Below, one piece after another: positions 9,030 to 17,614 of a DNA stretch of 42,752 bases. The stretch's first letter is position 1; every line of letters starts with the position of its first letter. This DNA is from Pengzhenrongella frigida (GTDB lineage: Bacteria; Actinomycetota; Actinomycetes; Actinomycetales; Cellulomonadaceae). The notes beneath the pieces are model-generated. The model searched no databases and had not been told where the DNA came from. It was given only the letters and a program-made list of their open reading frames with translations. The stretch lies in contig NZ_SDWW01000040.1 in assembly GCF_004168625.1 (NCBI RefSeq), positions 1 to 42,752 on the forward strand. The letters run 5' to 3'. The position numbers were made by a program, and so were the translations under genes.

Positions 9030-12000
9030 GTGTCCCAGAAATCCGAGGCGGACTCGATCCGCGCCGAGTTCGGTGCCAACGAATGGCTCGTCGATGAGCT
9101 GTACGAGCAGTACATCAAGGACAAGAACTCAGTCGACCCGGCGTGGTGGGAGTTCTTCCAGGACTACAAGGCCGCGGACACGTCCGACCTTGTCGAGAGC
9201 GAGAACGGCCAGCCGCCGGAGTTCGCCGCCGCGGCGGTGACTCCCGCCGACACCGCCAGCACGGCTTCGGTCGAGGCGGTCGCCCCCGCGCAGGTGGCAC
9301 CGCCGCGGACGCCGGTGCCCGCGGCGGCTGTCGCGCCTGCGGCGCCGGCCGCGGCGGCTGCTGCTGTCGAGCCCGTCGAGCCCGTCGAAGACGACGCCGA
9401 TCTGCTCACCCCGCCGGTCGCGACCGCACGGCCCGCGACCGCCCCGTACGCCGAGGTCCTCGCCACCACGCTGCCGAAGGACGAGACCACCCCCGAGGCC
9501 GCCGACGCGGTCACCCGGCTGCGTGGCCCCGCCGCCCGCGTCGTGACGAACATGGAGGCGAGCCTGGCCGTCCCGACGGCCACCTCGGTCCGCGCCATCC
9601 CGGCGAAGCTCCTCGTCGACAACCGCATCGTCATCAACAACCACCTGGTCCGCACGCGCGGCGGCAAGGTCTCCTTCACGCACATCATCGGGTTCGCCCT
9701 GATCGAGGCGCTGGCCGAGATGCCGGCGATGAACTCGGGCTACGCGCTCGTGGACGACAAGCCGTCCATCGTCAGCCCGGCGCACGTCAACCTCGGGCTC
9801 GCGATCGACCTGGCCAAGCCGGACGGCACGCGCCAGCTGCTGGTGCCCAGCATCAAGCACACCGACGAGATGGACTTCGCCCAGTTCTGGGCCGCGTACG
9901 AGGACGTCGTGCGTCGCGCCCGCGGGAACAAGCTCACGGTCACCGACTTCGCCGGCACCACGCTGACGCTGACGAACCCCGGCACGATCGGCACCGTGCA
10001 CTCGGTCCCGCGCCTGATGGCGGGCCAGGGCGCGATCATCGGCGTCGGCGCGATGGACTACCCCGCCGAGTTCGCGGGGACCTCCGAGGAGCAGCTCAAC
10101 CGCATGGGCGTGTCGAAGGTGCTCACGATCACCTCGACCTACGACCACCGGATCATCCAGGGGGCGCAGTCCGGCGACTTCCTGCGGATCGTCGGCATCA
10201 AGCTGCTCGGTCAGGACGGCTTCTACGACCGGCTGTTCGCCTCGCTGCGGGTGCCGTACGAGCCCGTGCGCTGGGTCCGGGACCCGTCGTCGGACTCCGA
10301 CGCGGACCTCGGCAAGCCCGCGCGGATCGCCGAGCTGATCCACTCCTACCGGTCGCGCGGCCACCTCATGGCCGACACCGACCCGCTCGCGTACCACCAG
10401 CGCAAGCACCCCGACCTGGACATGCAGAACCACGGCCTGACGCTGTGGGACCTGGACCGCCAGTTCCCCACCGGCGGGTTCGGCGGCAAGGCCCGGGCGA
10501 GCCTGCGCGAGGTGCTCGGCCTGCTGCGCGACTCCTACTGCCGCTCGATCGGCGTGGAGTACATGCACCTGGCCAACCCGCGCCAGCGGCGCTGGCTGCA
10601 GGAGCGCCTCGAGTCCGGCCACGCACGCACGCCGCGCGAGGACCAGCTGCGGATCCTGCGCCGCCTCAACGCCGCCGAGGCGTTCGAGAGCTTCCTGCAG
10701 ACCAAGTACGTCGGCCAGAAGCGATTCTCGCTCGAGGGCGGCGAGGCGGTCATCCCGCTGCTCGACGCGATCCTGTCCAAGGCCGCGGACAACGGCCTCG
10801 ACGAGGTCGGCATCGGCATGGCCCACCGCGGGCGGCTGAACGTGCTCGCGAACATCGCGGGCAAGAGCTACGGCCAGATCTTCAGCGAGTTCGAGGGCAA
10901 CCAGGACCCGAAGTCGGTCCAGGGCTCCGGCGACGTCAAGTACCACCTCGGCACCGAGGGCAAGTTCACCGCGGAGTCCGGCGCGACCACGCAGGTCTAC
11001 CTCGCGGCCAACCCCTCCCACCTCGAGGCCGTCGACCCGGTGCTCGAAGGGATCGTGCGCGCCAAGCAGGACCGCATCGACCTCGGCGGGGACGGGTTCT
11101 CCGTCCTGCCGGTCCTGCTGCACGGCGACGCCGCGTTCGCCGGCCAGGGGGTGGTCGTCGAGACGCTCAACCTCTCCCAGCTGCGCGGCTACCGCACGGG
11201 CGGCACGATCCACGTCATCATCAACAACCAGGTCGGCTTCACGACCGGGTCGAGCTCGTCGCGGTCGACGCTGTACGCGACCGACGTCGCCAAGGGCCTG
11301 CAGGTGCCGATCTTCCACGTCAACGGGGACGACCCCGAGGCGTGCGTCCAGGTGGCCGAGCTCGCGTTCGCGTTCCGCGAGCAGTTCGACCGCGACGCGA
11401 TCATCGACATGATCTGCTACCGCCGGCGCGGCCACAACGAGGGCGACGACCCGTCGATGACACAGCCGCTGATGTACAACCTCATCGAGGCGAAGCGCTC
11501 GGTGCGCAAGCTCTACACCGAGGCGCTCGTCGCCCGGGGCGACATCACGCTGGCCGAGGCCGAGCACGTCCTCAAGGACTACCAGGCCCAGCTCGAGCGG
11601 GTCTTCACCGAGACCCGCGAGGGCGGCTACACCGCGCCGGCGTCGACCGAACCCGTCGCGGGGCTCGAACGCCCGGAGGCCCAGCTCGAGGACGCCGGCG
11701 CGATGATCGGCTGGCGGACCGCGGTGGACGCGTCGGTCCTCGAACGGATCGGCAGCGCGCACACGACCCCGCCCGAGGGCTTCACGGTGCACCCCAAGCT
11801 CGCGCAGCTGCTGGCCAAGCGTGAGCTCATGTCCCGCGAGGGAAACGTCGACTGGGGCTACGGCGAGATCCTCGCCTTCGGCTCGTTGCTGATCGAGGGG
11901 ACCCCGGTCCGCCTGGCGGGTCAGGACTCGCGTCGCGGCACCTTCGTGCAGCGGCACGCCGTCATGCACGACCGCCGCACGGGCGCCGAGTGGACCCCCC

Positions 12001-12872
12001 TGCTGTACCTGGCGGGCGACCAGGCCAAGTTCTGGGTGTACGACTCCTCCCTGAGCGAGTACGCCGCACTCGGCTTCGAGTACGGCTACTCGGTCGAGCG
12101 GCCCGACGCCCTGGTGCTGTGGGAGGCGCAGTTCGGCGACTTCGTCGGCGGCGCCCAGACGATCATCGACGAGTTCATCTCGTCGGCCGAGCAGAAGTGG
12201 GCCCAGCGCAGCTCGGTCGTGCTGCTCCTCCCGCACGGTTTCGAGGGCCAGGGCCCGGACCACTCGTCCGCGCGCCCGGAGCGGTTCTTGCAGATGTGCG
12301 CCGAGAACAACATGACCGTCGCGGCGCCGACGACGCCCGCGTCGTACTTCCACCTGCTGCGCCGCCAGGCCTACGCCCGGCCGCGCCGCCCGCTCGTCGT
12401 GCTCACCCCGAAGTCGATGCTGCGCCTGAAGGCGGCGTCGTCGGCGGTCGAGGACTTCACCTCCGGGACGTTCCGCGAGGTGATCGGCGACGACATCGCC
12501 GCCGGGGCTCAGGACCGCGTCGTCGATCGCGTGCTGCTGTGCTCGGGCAAGGTGTACTGGGACCTGCTCGCCCACCGCACCGAGTCGGGCGACACGAGCA
12601 CGGCGATCGTCCGGCTCGAACAGCTCTACCCGCTGTCCGGCGAGGCCCTGCGGGAGGCGGTCGCCCCGTTCCCTCAGGCCGAGCTGATCTGGGTCCAGGA
12701 GGAGCCGAGCAACCAGGGCGCCTGGACGCACATGACGATGACCGCGCAGCCGTTGCTCGACCGCCCGCTGGGCGTCGTGGCACGGTCGTCGTCGGCCTCG
12801 CCCGCCACGGGATCCGCGAAGAAGCACCAGGCCGAGCAGGCCGAGCTGATCCGGGCCTCCTTCGCCCGCTGA
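9030..12872 (+). CDS. kgd: multifunctional 2-oxoglutarate decarboxylase / dehydrogenase E1 with fused E2 succinyltransferase domain
   Basis: This 1,280-residue TCA-cycle enzyme has the actinobacterial Kgd/OdhA layout. An E1-type N-terminal helix ([30 protein letters not shown]) comes first. A long Ala/Pro-rich linker follows, then an E2 acyltransferase domain without lipoyl domain ([16 protein letters not shown]; catalytic His in [17 protein letters not shown]). The ThDP-dependent E1 part shows [24 protein letters not shown] and NNQVGFTT. The transketolase-like pyrimidine domain contains [15 protein letters not shown], and the C-terminal domain ends the protein. It decarboxylates 2-oxoglutarate and passes the succinyl group on, using lipoyl groups from a separate E2. 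In related species FHA-protein GarA/OdhI inhibits it. GTG 9030 is chosen because the family homology begins there; a TTG at 8979 is possible. The end runs into a repeat region shared with the GlxA gene end. Confidence 0.93.
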   Translation: MSQKSEADSIRAEFGANEWLVDELYEQYIKDKNSVDPAWWEFFQDYKAADTSDLVESENGQPPEFAAAAVTPADTASTASVEAVAPAQVAPPRTPVPAAAVAPAAPAAAAAAVEPVEPVEDDADLLTPPVATARPATAPYAEVLATTLPKDETTPEAADAVTRLRGPAARVVTNMEASLAVPTATSVRAIPAKLLVDNRIVINNHLVRTRGGKVSFTHIIGFALIEALAEMPAMNSGYALVDDKPSIVSPAHVNLGLAIDLAKPDGTRQLLVPSIKHTDEMDFAQFWAAYEDVVRRARGNKLTVTDFAGTTLTLTNPGTIGTVHSVPRLMAGQGAIIGVGAMDYPAEFAGTSEEQLNRMGVSKVLTITSTYDHRIIQGAQSGDFLRIVGIKLLGQDGFYDRLFASLRVPYEPVRWVRDPSSDSDADLGKPARIAELIHSYRSRGHLMADTDPLAYHQRKHPDLDMQNHGLTLWDLDRQFPTGGFGGKARASLREVLGLLRDSYCRSIGVEYMHLANPRQRRWLQERLESGHARTPREDQLRILRRLNAAEAFESFLQTKYVGQKRFSLEGGEAVIPLLDAILSKAADNGLDEVGIGMAHRGRLNVLANIAGKSYGQIFSEFEGNQDPKSVQGSGDVKYHLGTEGKFTAESGATTQVYLAANPSHLEAVDPVLEGIVRAKQDRIDLGGDGFSVLPVLLHGDAAFAGQGVVVETLNLSQLRGYRTGGTIHVIINNQVGFTTGSSSSRSTLYATDVAKGLQVPIFHVNGDDPEACVQVAELAFAFREQFDRDAIIDMICYRRRGHNEGDDPSMTQPLMYNLIEAKRSVRKLYTEALVARGDITLAEAEHVLKDYQAQLERVFTETREGGYTAPASTEPVAGLERPEAQLEDAGAMIGWRTAVDASVLERIGSAHTTPPEGFTVHPKLAQLLAKRELMSREGNVDWGYGEILAFGSLLIEGTPVRLAGQDSRRGTFVQRHAVMHDRRTGAEWTPLLYLAGDQAKFWVYDSSLSEYAALGFEYGYSVERPDALVLWEAQFGDFVGGAQTIIDEFISSAEQKWAQRSSVVLLLPHGFEGQGPDHSSARPERFLQMCAENNMTVAAPTTPASYFHLLRRQAYARPRRPLVVLTPKSMLRLKAASSAVEDFTSGTFREVIGDDIAAGAQDRVVDRVLLCSGKVYWDLLAHRTESGDTSTAIVRLEQLYPLSGEALREAVAPFPQAELIWVQEEPSNQGAWTHMTMTAQPLLDRPLGVVARSSSASPATGSAKKHQAEQAELIRASFAR

Positions 12873-12962
12873 GGTCGGACGGTCGGGCCGGTCGGGTCAG
12901 GCCGGGCCGGGCTGATCGGGCCGAGCCGGGCCGGTCGGGTCAGGCCGGGCTGATCGGGCCGG
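12873..12962. repeat. imperfect GGTCGGGTCAGGCCGGGC repeats between convergent stops
   Basis: The 90-bp gap between kgd and the convergent regulator gene is built of short repeated modules. The block CCGGTCGGGTCAGGCCGGGC plus CTGATCGGGCC occurs twice (about 12888-12922 and 12931-12960), and a third partial copy (CCGGTCAGGCCGG) contains the regulator's own stop codon at 12963-12965. No coding or clean hairpin structure is seen. Confidence 0.8.
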
Positions 12963-13940
12963 TCAGGCCGGATCGGCCGCGGGCACCGTCGCCGGCGGGG
13001 ACGCGAACGCGCGCCGATAGGCGAGCGGGCTCGTGCCGAGCGTGCGGGCGAAGTGGTGACGCAGGACGGCGGAGGTGGCAAAGCCGCTGCGGCTCGCGAC
13101 CTCCTCGACCCCGACGTCGGTGCGTTCGAGCAGCTCCTGCGCGCGCAGCAGGCGCTGGCGCGTGACCCAGACGGCCGGCGTCGTCCCGGTCTCGGCGCGG
13201 AAGCGGCGGGCGAACGTGCGCTCGGACATCATCGCCCGCACCGCGAGGTCCGGGACGCTCAGCTCCGCTTCGAGGTGCGCCACCATCCACACCAGGAGCG
13301 GGGCGAGCGTGTCGCCCTCGTGCGGCAGGGGCGTGTCGATGAACTGCGACTGACCACCGTCGCGGTGCGGCGGGACGACCATCCGGCGGGCGATCGCGGC
13401 GGCCGCCGCCGCCCCGAGCTCGCGCCGCACGAGGTGCAGGCATGCGTCGATGCTCGCGGCCGTCCCGGCGCCGGTCACCACGTGGCGGTCCTCCACGTAC
13501 AGCACCGCCGGGTCGACGACCGCCGTCGGGAACACGGCCGCGAGCCGGTCGGCGTGCAGCCAGTGGGTGGTGCAGCGCCGGCCGTCGAGCAGTCCGGCGT
13601 GCCCGAGCACGAACGCCGCGCTGCACAGGCTCAGGACCCACGCCCCGCGGGCCTCGGCCGCACGCAGGACGTCGAGGACCGGCTCGGGAACACCTTCTTG
13701 AGCACCCTCCGCCGGCACGACGACGACGAGGTCGGCCGTCGCGGCAGCCTCCAGCCCGTGCTGGACGACGATGTCGATCCCGACCGCGGTCGGGATCGGG
13801 CCCGGGTTCTGCGCGCAGACGGCGAAGTCGAAGTCTGGTCCCCCCGTGTCTCGGCGGTCGATCCCGAACACCTCGCACACGACCCCGAGCTCGAACGGGG
13901 CGACGCCCGGCAGGATGATCGCGGCCACCTTTGTCAGCAT
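12963..13940 (-). CDS. GlxA-family transcriptional regulator (DJ-1/PfpI domain + AraC HTH)
   Basis: This 325-residue regulator has two domains. Residues 1-195 are a DJ-1/PfpI-like class I amidotransferase fold (VAAIILPGVAPFELGVVCEVFG; nucleophile-elbow VLSLCSAAFVLGHAGLLDGRRCTTHW), used for ligand sensing rather than catalysis in this family. Residues about 215-315 hold an AraC-type double HTH (SERTFARRFRAETGTTPAVWVTRQRLLRAQELLERTD; ATSAVLRHHFARTLGTSPLAYRRAF). The same architecture is found in AdpA and GlxA/FtrA proteins. The ATG at 13940 has CATACT 6 nt upstream and no ribosome-binding site, so it is probably leaderless. It is divergent from a 54-residue membrane peptide gene, and the shared promoter has TGGC-type dyads it could bind. 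The effector is unknown. Confidence 0.88.
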   Translation of the reverse strand: MLTKVAAIILPGVAPFELGVVCEVFGIDRRDTGGPDFDFAVCAQNPGPIPTAVGIDIVVQHGLEAAATADLVVVVPAEGAQEGVPEPVLDVLRAAEARGAWVLSLCSAAFVLGHAGLLDGRRCTTHWLHADRLAAVFPTAVVDPAVLYVEDRHVVTGAGTAASIDACLHLVRRELGAAAAAAIARRMVVPPHRDGGQSQFIDTPLPHEGDTLAPLLVWMVAHLEAELSVPDLAVRAMMSERTFARRFRAETGTTPAVWVTRQRLLRAQELLERTDVGVEEVASRSGFATSAVLRHHFARTLGTSPLAYRRAFASPPATVPAADPA

Positions 13941-13946
13941 CTGGTC

Positions 13947-13952
13947 AGTATG
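13947..13952 (-). promoter_or_regulatory. -10 element of the leaderless promoter for the GlxA-like regulator
   Basis: On the minus strand CATACT is followed by the 6-nt spacer GACCAG and then the ATG at 13940. No ribosome-binding site is present. Confidence 0.5.
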
Positions 13953-14023
13953 GCAGAAAAGAGCCGAATAGAGGCAGTTCAGCCACTAGTGGCCGGTTAT
14001 CGAGTATCACAGACTTTCTGCCA
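13951..14023. promoter_or_regulatory. nested dyads in the divergent GlxA / 54-aa promoter
   Basis: A perfect 12-bp palindrome GCCACTAGTGGC lies at 13982-13993. It is flanked by a perfect 9-bp inverted repeat, TGGCAGAAA at 13951-13959 and TTTCTGCCA at 14015-14023, whose centre (13987) falls on the palindrome centre (13987.5). The outer arms overlap both the regulator's -10 and the 54-aa gene's start. TGGCCGGTTA at 13990-13999 fits 9 of 10 positions of the TGGCSNGWWY site known for AdpA-type regulators. Confidence 0.5.
14010..14015 (+). promoter_or_regulatory. -10 element of the leaderless promoter for the 54-aa membrane peptide
   Basis: CAGACT is followed by 7 nt (TTCTGCC) and the ATG at 14023. 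There is no ribosome-binding site. The hexamer is identical to the one before the HTH gene at 26168. Confidence 0.45.
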
Positions 14024-14187
14024 TGACACTTCTCTGGATCCTCATCGGTATCGCCCTTCTCGCCATCGTGGTCGCCCGCTTGATCGACACGGTGCGCACC
14101 GACGGATACGGCTCGAACCAGCCGCCGCAGTCCCACGAGGCCTGGTTCGTCGGCGGGCCGGACTCGTACCGTCGCACCGGCTTCTGA
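14023..14187 (+). CDS. 54-residue single-pass membrane peptide, function unknown
   Basis: A short frame encodes 54 residues. Residues 2-20 (TLLWILIGIALLAIVVARL) form one clear membrane helix. A hydrophilic tail follows (IDTVRTDGYGSNQPP, then SHEAWFVGGPDSYRRTGF). Support for a real gene comes from the CAGACT -10 at leaderless spacing, strong codon-position bias, and its place divergent to a GlxA-type regulator within a symmetric promoter. I do not recognise the family. The regulator may control it, but this is inference. Tandem repeats carrying TGA begin right at its end. Confidence 0.6.
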   Translation: MTLLWILIGIALLAIVVARLIDTVRTDGYGSNQPPQSHEAWFVGGPDSYRRTGF

Positions 14188-14290
14188 CCGCACCGCCCAC
14201 CCGTTCCGACCCGCCGCCGACCTGTCCTGACCCCGCCACCCACCTGTCCTGACCCGCCACCCACCTGTCCTGATCCCGCCGCCCACCCGC
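14185..14290 (+). repeat. 21-22-bp tandem repeats starting at the stop of the 54-aa gene
   Basis: The unit (C)TGACCCCGCCACCCACCTGTC is repeated with small changes from the stop codon to about 14290, with TGA at 14185, 14228, 14250 and 14271. The first, most diverged unit contains the gene's stop. The rest of the 192-bp gap to the next gene contains a possible promoter (CATACGAC near 14364). Confidence 0.8.
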
Positions 14291-14379
14291 GTGCCCGCGC
14301 GTCGGCGCAATGACACGCCGCGCGCGCGGGAGACTGGTGCGGGCGCCCACCGGGTGCCGTTGGCATACGACGGACTGGG

Positions 14380-14988
14380 GTGAGAGGCGTGGGCGAGCTG
14401 TCGCTACGGCTTGCGGTGATCGGTGACGAGCTGGCCGCGGGAGCCGGTGATCCGAAGGGGATCGGCTGGGTCGGTCGGGTCGCGGCACGCACGCACGCGC
14501 AACCGACGGCCATGTTCCTCACGCTCGCGGTCCCCGGGGAGACCACGACGGCGCTCGCCGGCCGCTGGGAGGACGAGGCAGCACGCCGGTTCTCCCCCGA
14601 GGCCGACAACCGGCTGATCGTGGCTCTCGGCCGCGCCGATATCGCCGCCGGCCTCTCCCTCGCTCGCAGCCGCCTCAACCTCGCGAACATCCTCGACGTC
14701 GCGGATGCGCAACGCGTGCCGACCTTCGTCGTCGGCCCGCCGCCGGGACATGCCGACGACGGCGCCCAGATCGCCGAGCTCTCCGGGGCCTACGCGGATG
14801 TGGCGGCTCGTCGTCGCGTGCCGTTCGTCGACATGTACACCCCGCTCGCGACCCACGAGCAGTGGCTCGGCGACCTCGCGGCGGGCGACGGTGTGCTGCC
14901 CGGTCAGGCCGGCTACGGGATGATGGCGTGGCTCGTGCTGCACACCGGCTGGCACCTGTGGCTCGGGCTGCCGGAGAGCCCCGCCTGA
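14380..14988 (+). CDS. SGNH/GDSL-hydrolase-fold protein lacking the catalytic residues
   Basis: This 202-residue protein aligns by eye with the SGNH/GDSL hydrolase fold: LAVIGDELAAG (block I), LAVPGETTTAL (block II), LIVALGRADI (block III) and DGVLPGQAGYGMMAW (block V). The nucleophile Ser of block I is Glu17 (GDE instead of GDS), the block III Asn is Ala (GRAD instead of GxND), and the block V His is Leu173 (DGVLP instead of DGxHP). The block II Gly is kept. It is therefore unlikely to be an esterase by the usual mechanism and may bind a ligand or use other chemistry. The start is GTG 14380; GTG 14389 is an alternative. It is convergent with the PadR gene, with only 4 bp between the two stop codons. 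Confidence 0.8.
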   Translation: MRGVGELSLRLAVIGDELAAGAGDPKGIGWVGRVAARTHAQPTAMFLTLAVPGETTTALAGRWEDEAARRFSPEADNRLIVALGRADIAAGLSLARSRLNLANILDVADAQRVPTFVVGPPPGHADDGAQIAELSGAYADVAARRRVPFVDMYTPLATHEQWLGDLAAGDGVLPGQAGYGMMAWLVLHTGWHLWLGLPESPA

Positions 14989-14996
14989 CGCGTCAG
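14985..14996. other. 12-bp palindrome joining two convergent stop codons
   Basis: CTGACGCGTCAG contains the TGA of the SGNH-like gene (14986-14988) and, on the other strand, the TGA of the padR-like gene (14993-14995). The symmetry may be only a consequence of the abutting ends, but it leaves no room for a terminator between the genes. Confidence 0.5.
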
Positions 14997-15607
14997 CGCA
15001 GCGTCGCGCGAACGGCCGTGAGCGCGCTGTCGAGCACGGCGCGGATCGTCTCGACGGTGAGCTCATCGATCCGGCCCCGCGCGTCGGCCTGCCGCAGGTC
15101 GGCGCGCACCTCGTCACGGAAACGCAGCACCATCGCCTCGGCGTCGATCCGGCGCACGTGCGCCGTCGTCCGGGCATCCCCGGCCGCTCCCGCCGACCCG
15201 GTCACCGGGACCGCGCGGGCCCGAGCCTCCTGGGCGGCGGCGGCGAGGTCCGCGCGCAGCCCGGACATCGAGCCCCGGACGTCGTCGCGCACCTGCTCGG
15301 CGAGCCCTCGGACGGTCTCGGCGAGGTCCTCCTCGAGCGCGGCGAGCTCCCCGCGGCGGGCTGCGACCTCGCTGCGGCCGGCGTCGGTCAGGGCATAGGT
15401 GCCCTTGCGGCCGTCCTCGGTGCGTTCCACCAGCCCCTCCTCCTCGAGCCGGGCCAGTCGCGGGTACACCGTGCCGGGGCTCGGCCGGTACATGCCGCCC
15501 GTGCGGTCGGACAGGGCGGTGATGAGCTCGTAGCCGTGCTTGGGGCCGGACTCGAGCAGCGCCAGCAGGTACAGCCGCAGCTGGCCGTAGGCGAAGACGG
15601 GGGCCAT
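14993..15607 (-). CDS. PadR-family transcriptional regulator
   Basis: This 204-residue regulator has an N-terminal PadR winged helix: RLYLLALLESGPKHGYELITALSDRTGGMYRPSPGTVYPRLARLEEEGLVERTEDGRKGTYALTD is spread over residues 10-75 with the GYEL, SPGTVYPRL and YALT signature elements. A coiled-coil-like, Glu/Arg/Ala-rich dimerisation part follows. The start ATG at 15607 begins MAPVFAYGQL and shares one base with the stop of the DUF4097 gene (TGATG), so the two are coupled. In other actinobacteria such pairs are autoregulated. A strong dyad of PadR type lies before the operon at 16431-16466. Confidence 0.88.
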   Translation of the reverse strand: MAPVFAYGQLRLYLLALLESGPKHGYELITALSDRTGGMYRPSPGTVYPRLARLEEEGLVERTEDGRKGTYALTDAGRSEVAARRGELAALEEDLAETVRGLAEQVRDDVRGSMSGLRADLAAAAQEARARAVPVTGSAGAAGDARTTAHVRRIDAEAMVLRFRDEVRADLRQADARGRIDELTVETIRAVLDSALTAVRATLR

Positions 15608-16413
15608 CAGGCGACCGGCCCACGCAGCACGGTCAGGTGGCCCGACACCGTGTTCGCCGTGATCGAGCACGCGCCGTCGGCCGTGGTGAGCTCGACCTTG
15701 GTCTGCCCCGGCGTCGGGCCCTTGTGCTCGTGCCCGTCGACGACGACGCGGCCGGTCAGGCTGCGCGCCGAGATGGTGACGCCGCGCCCCGCCGGCAGCC
15801 GGATCGTCACGTCACCCGCGACGCTCGTGGCGACGATCGAGGCGGCGTGCGACGACACGTCCAGCGTGATCGGTCCGGAGACCGTGCTGGCCACCACGCG
15901 CGCCAGCGCGCCGGACGCGGTCAGCTCACCCGAGACCGAGTTGAGGCGCAGGTCGCCGTCGTGGTCCCGGACGACGATCTCGCCCGACACCGACTTCGCC
16001 ACGACCGACCCGCGGGTGCCGTCGGTGACGATCGACCCCGACACGGTCGACACCGACGCGCCGGCCAGGACCCCGGCCAGGAGGCCCTCCGCATCCACCG
16101 TGCCCAGCCGGACCGCCACCTGCCGCGGCACGGCGATGTGGACGTCGGCGGTGTCCTTGTCCCGCAGGTTGCGGAAGTCGTCCAGGAAGCTGTCCCAGCC
16201 CCGCAGCGTGAAGGCGTACCCGACCCGCAGCTCACCGCCGGTCAGGCTCACCTCGAGCGGTCGGCCGTCGACCGAGTGCACCTCGATCCGTGCGCCCGGC
16301 TCGTCCCGGGCCACGACGTCGACGCGGCCCCGCACGAGCCCGACGCGCAGGGCGTCCAGCTGGTCGACCTCGATGATCTGGGGGCCGGTCACGACCCAGG
16401 TGTCGATGCTCAT
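15607..16413 (-). CDS. DUF4097-family beta-strand-repeat protein
   Basis: This 268-residue protein is made of regular beta repeats of the form VSGxxxxxxxxGxVxAxSVSG (for example GSVVAKSVSGEIVVRDHDG and ASIVATSVAGDVTIRLPAG), which defines the DUF4097 (adhesin-like) fold, a right-handed beta-solenoid. It has no signal peptide or membrane segment, so it is probably cytoplasmic. Such proteins are often paired with PadR or anti-sigma regulators; the molecular role is unknown. The ATG at 16413 is chosen because the homology begins there (MSIDTWVVTG). An in-frame ATG at 16428 is possible. Expression is probably repressed by the PadR protein made by the coupled downstream gene. Confidence 0.82.
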   Translation of the reverse strand: MSIDTWVVTGPQIIEVDQLDALRVGLVRGRVDVVARDEPGARIEVHSVDGRPLEVSLTGGELRVGYAFTLRGWDSFLDDFRNLRDKDTADVHIAVPRQVAVRLGTVDAEGLLAGVLAGASVSTVSGSIVTDGTRGSVVAKSVSGEIVVRDHDGDLRLNSVSGELTASGALARVVASTVSGPITLDVSSHAASIVATSVAGDVTIRLPAGRGVTISARSLTGRVVVDGHEHKGPTPGQTKVELTTADGACSITANTVSGHLTVLRGPVA

Positions 16414-16430
16414 GTCGTCGGATCCCATCT

Positions 16431-16466
16431 CGAGATATATCGCGTTTCTCGACACGATAGATCTCG
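16431..16466. promoter_or_regulatory. PadR-type operator: 12-bp inverted repeat before the DUF4097-padR operon
   Basis: Plus strand CGAGATATATCG (16431-16442) and CGATAGATCTCG (16455-16466) are inverted copies with 11 of 12 bases paired and a 12-bp spacer. This AT-rich island (ATATAT) is striking in a very GC-rich region, and PadR proteins typically bind such dyads. It lies 18-53 bp upstream of the DUF4097 start and overlaps the likely -10 (TATATC, minus strand). A second 10-bp palindrome, ATCTCGAGAT (16428-16437), overlaps its left arm. Confidence 0.65.
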
Positions 16467-16522
16467 AACGGCCCGGCGACAACCCCCATCGCTGTGAGAC
16501 GAGGCCGACACCTCAGGAACGA

Positions 16523-17614
16523 CTACGCGATGAGGCCGACCGCCCGCAGCTCGACCGTGAGGTCCTGCGGGTTGGACGCGACCGCGCACGCGTCGTCGAA
16601 GGTCACCGCGCCGTCCCGGATCAGCGCGAGAAGGTGCTGGTCGAAGGTCTGCATCTTGTAGTAGCCGCCGTCACGAATGAGGTCGACCATCGGCGGGGCG
16701 TCGCCCGGCTCCAGGATCGCCTCGGCCGTCCGTCCGGTGTTCACCATGACCTCGACCACCGCCTGTCGTCCGTTGCCGTCCGCCTTGCGCACGAGCCGCT
16801 GCGAGACGATGCCACGCAGCGACTGCGCGAGCGCGATCCGGACCTGCTTCTGCTCGTAGGGCGGGAAGAAGTCGACGATGCGGTTGATCGACTCGGACGC
16901 GTCGCTCGTGTGCAGGGTGGACATCACGAGGTGGCCGGTCTCGGCAGCGGCGATCGCGGCCCGGACCGTCTCGGTGTCGCGCATCTCACCGACGAGGATG
17001 ACGTCGGGGTCCTGGCGCATCGCGGCCCGCAGCGCCGTCATGAAGTCGGCGGTGTCCTGCCCGATCTCGCGCTGCGAGACCATCGCCTTCTTGTCCTGGT
17101 GCAGGAACTCGATCGGGTCCTCGATCGTGACGATGTTGACCTCACGAGTCGTGTTGATGAGGTCGACCATCGACGCCAGCGTGGTCGACTTGCCCGAACC
17201 GGTCGGCCCGGTGATCAGCACCAGCCCGGTCGGCTCCAGCGCCAGCTCGCCCACGATCTCCGGGATCCCGAGCTCCACGAGGGTCGACGTCCCGGACGCG
17301 ACCCGCCGGAAGACGATCCCGCAGGTTCCGCGCGCCTGGAAGGCGTTCACCCGGAAGCGCCCGACGCCGGCCAGCGAGAACGCGAAGTCGGCCTCGTGCG
17401 TCTCCGCGAACGACTCGACGAGGTCGGCCGGGAGCACCTCGGTGACCATGTGCCGCGTGTCGGCCGGCAGCAGGTTGCGGACCTGAAGCTTGCGCAGCCG
17501 ACCATCGATGCGCAGGCGCGGCGCCGAGCCGACCTTCACGTGCAGGTCGGACCCGCCGGTGCTGGACAGCGCGTGCAGGAACGGGATGACGGACAGCAGC
17601 GGGTTCTCACTCAC
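16523..17614 (-). CDS. pilT: PilT-like type IV pilus ATPase
   Basis: This 363-residue protein is a PilT/VirB11 secretion ATPase. An N-terminal PAS-like domain (about 5-95, GGSDLHVKVGSAPRLRIDGRL) precedes the RecA-like ATPase. Walker A is GPTGSGKSTT at about 136-145, the Asp box IVTIEDPIEF at 161-170, Walker B VILVGEMRD at 205-213 with Glu210, and the His box TGHLVMSTLHT at 227-237. PilT powers pilus retraction and twitching. No other pilus gene lies nearby, so it must work with a distant locus or in another process. The start is taken as GTG 17614 (VSENPLLSVIPFLHAL). The frame is open further upstream, but those residues do not resemble the family. Confidence 0.88.
   Translation of the reverse strand: MSENPLLSVIPFLHALSSTGGSDLHVKVGSAPRLRIDGRLRKLQVRNLLPADTRHMVTEVLPADLVESFAETHEADFAFSLAGVGRFRVNAFQARGTCGIVFRRVASGTSTLVELGIPEIVGELALEPTGLVLITGPTGSGKSTTLASMVDLINTTREVNIVTIEDPIEFLHQDKKAMVSQREIGQDTADFMTALRAAMRQDPDVILVGEMRDTETVRAAIAAAETGHLVMSTLHTSDASESINRIVDFFPPYEQKQVRIALAQSLRGIVSQRLVRKADGNGRQAVVEVMVNTGRTAEAILEPGDAPPMVDLIRDGGYYKMQTFDQHLLALIRDGAVTFDDACAVASNPQDLTVELRAVGLIA

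Noticed and set aside
9129-12827. A 1,232-codon open frame on the minus strand opposite kgd
   Set aside because: It is a GC-driven shadow: the product is Arg/Asp/Val-rich low complexity without motifs, and the plus strand encodes a clear enzyme over the full length.
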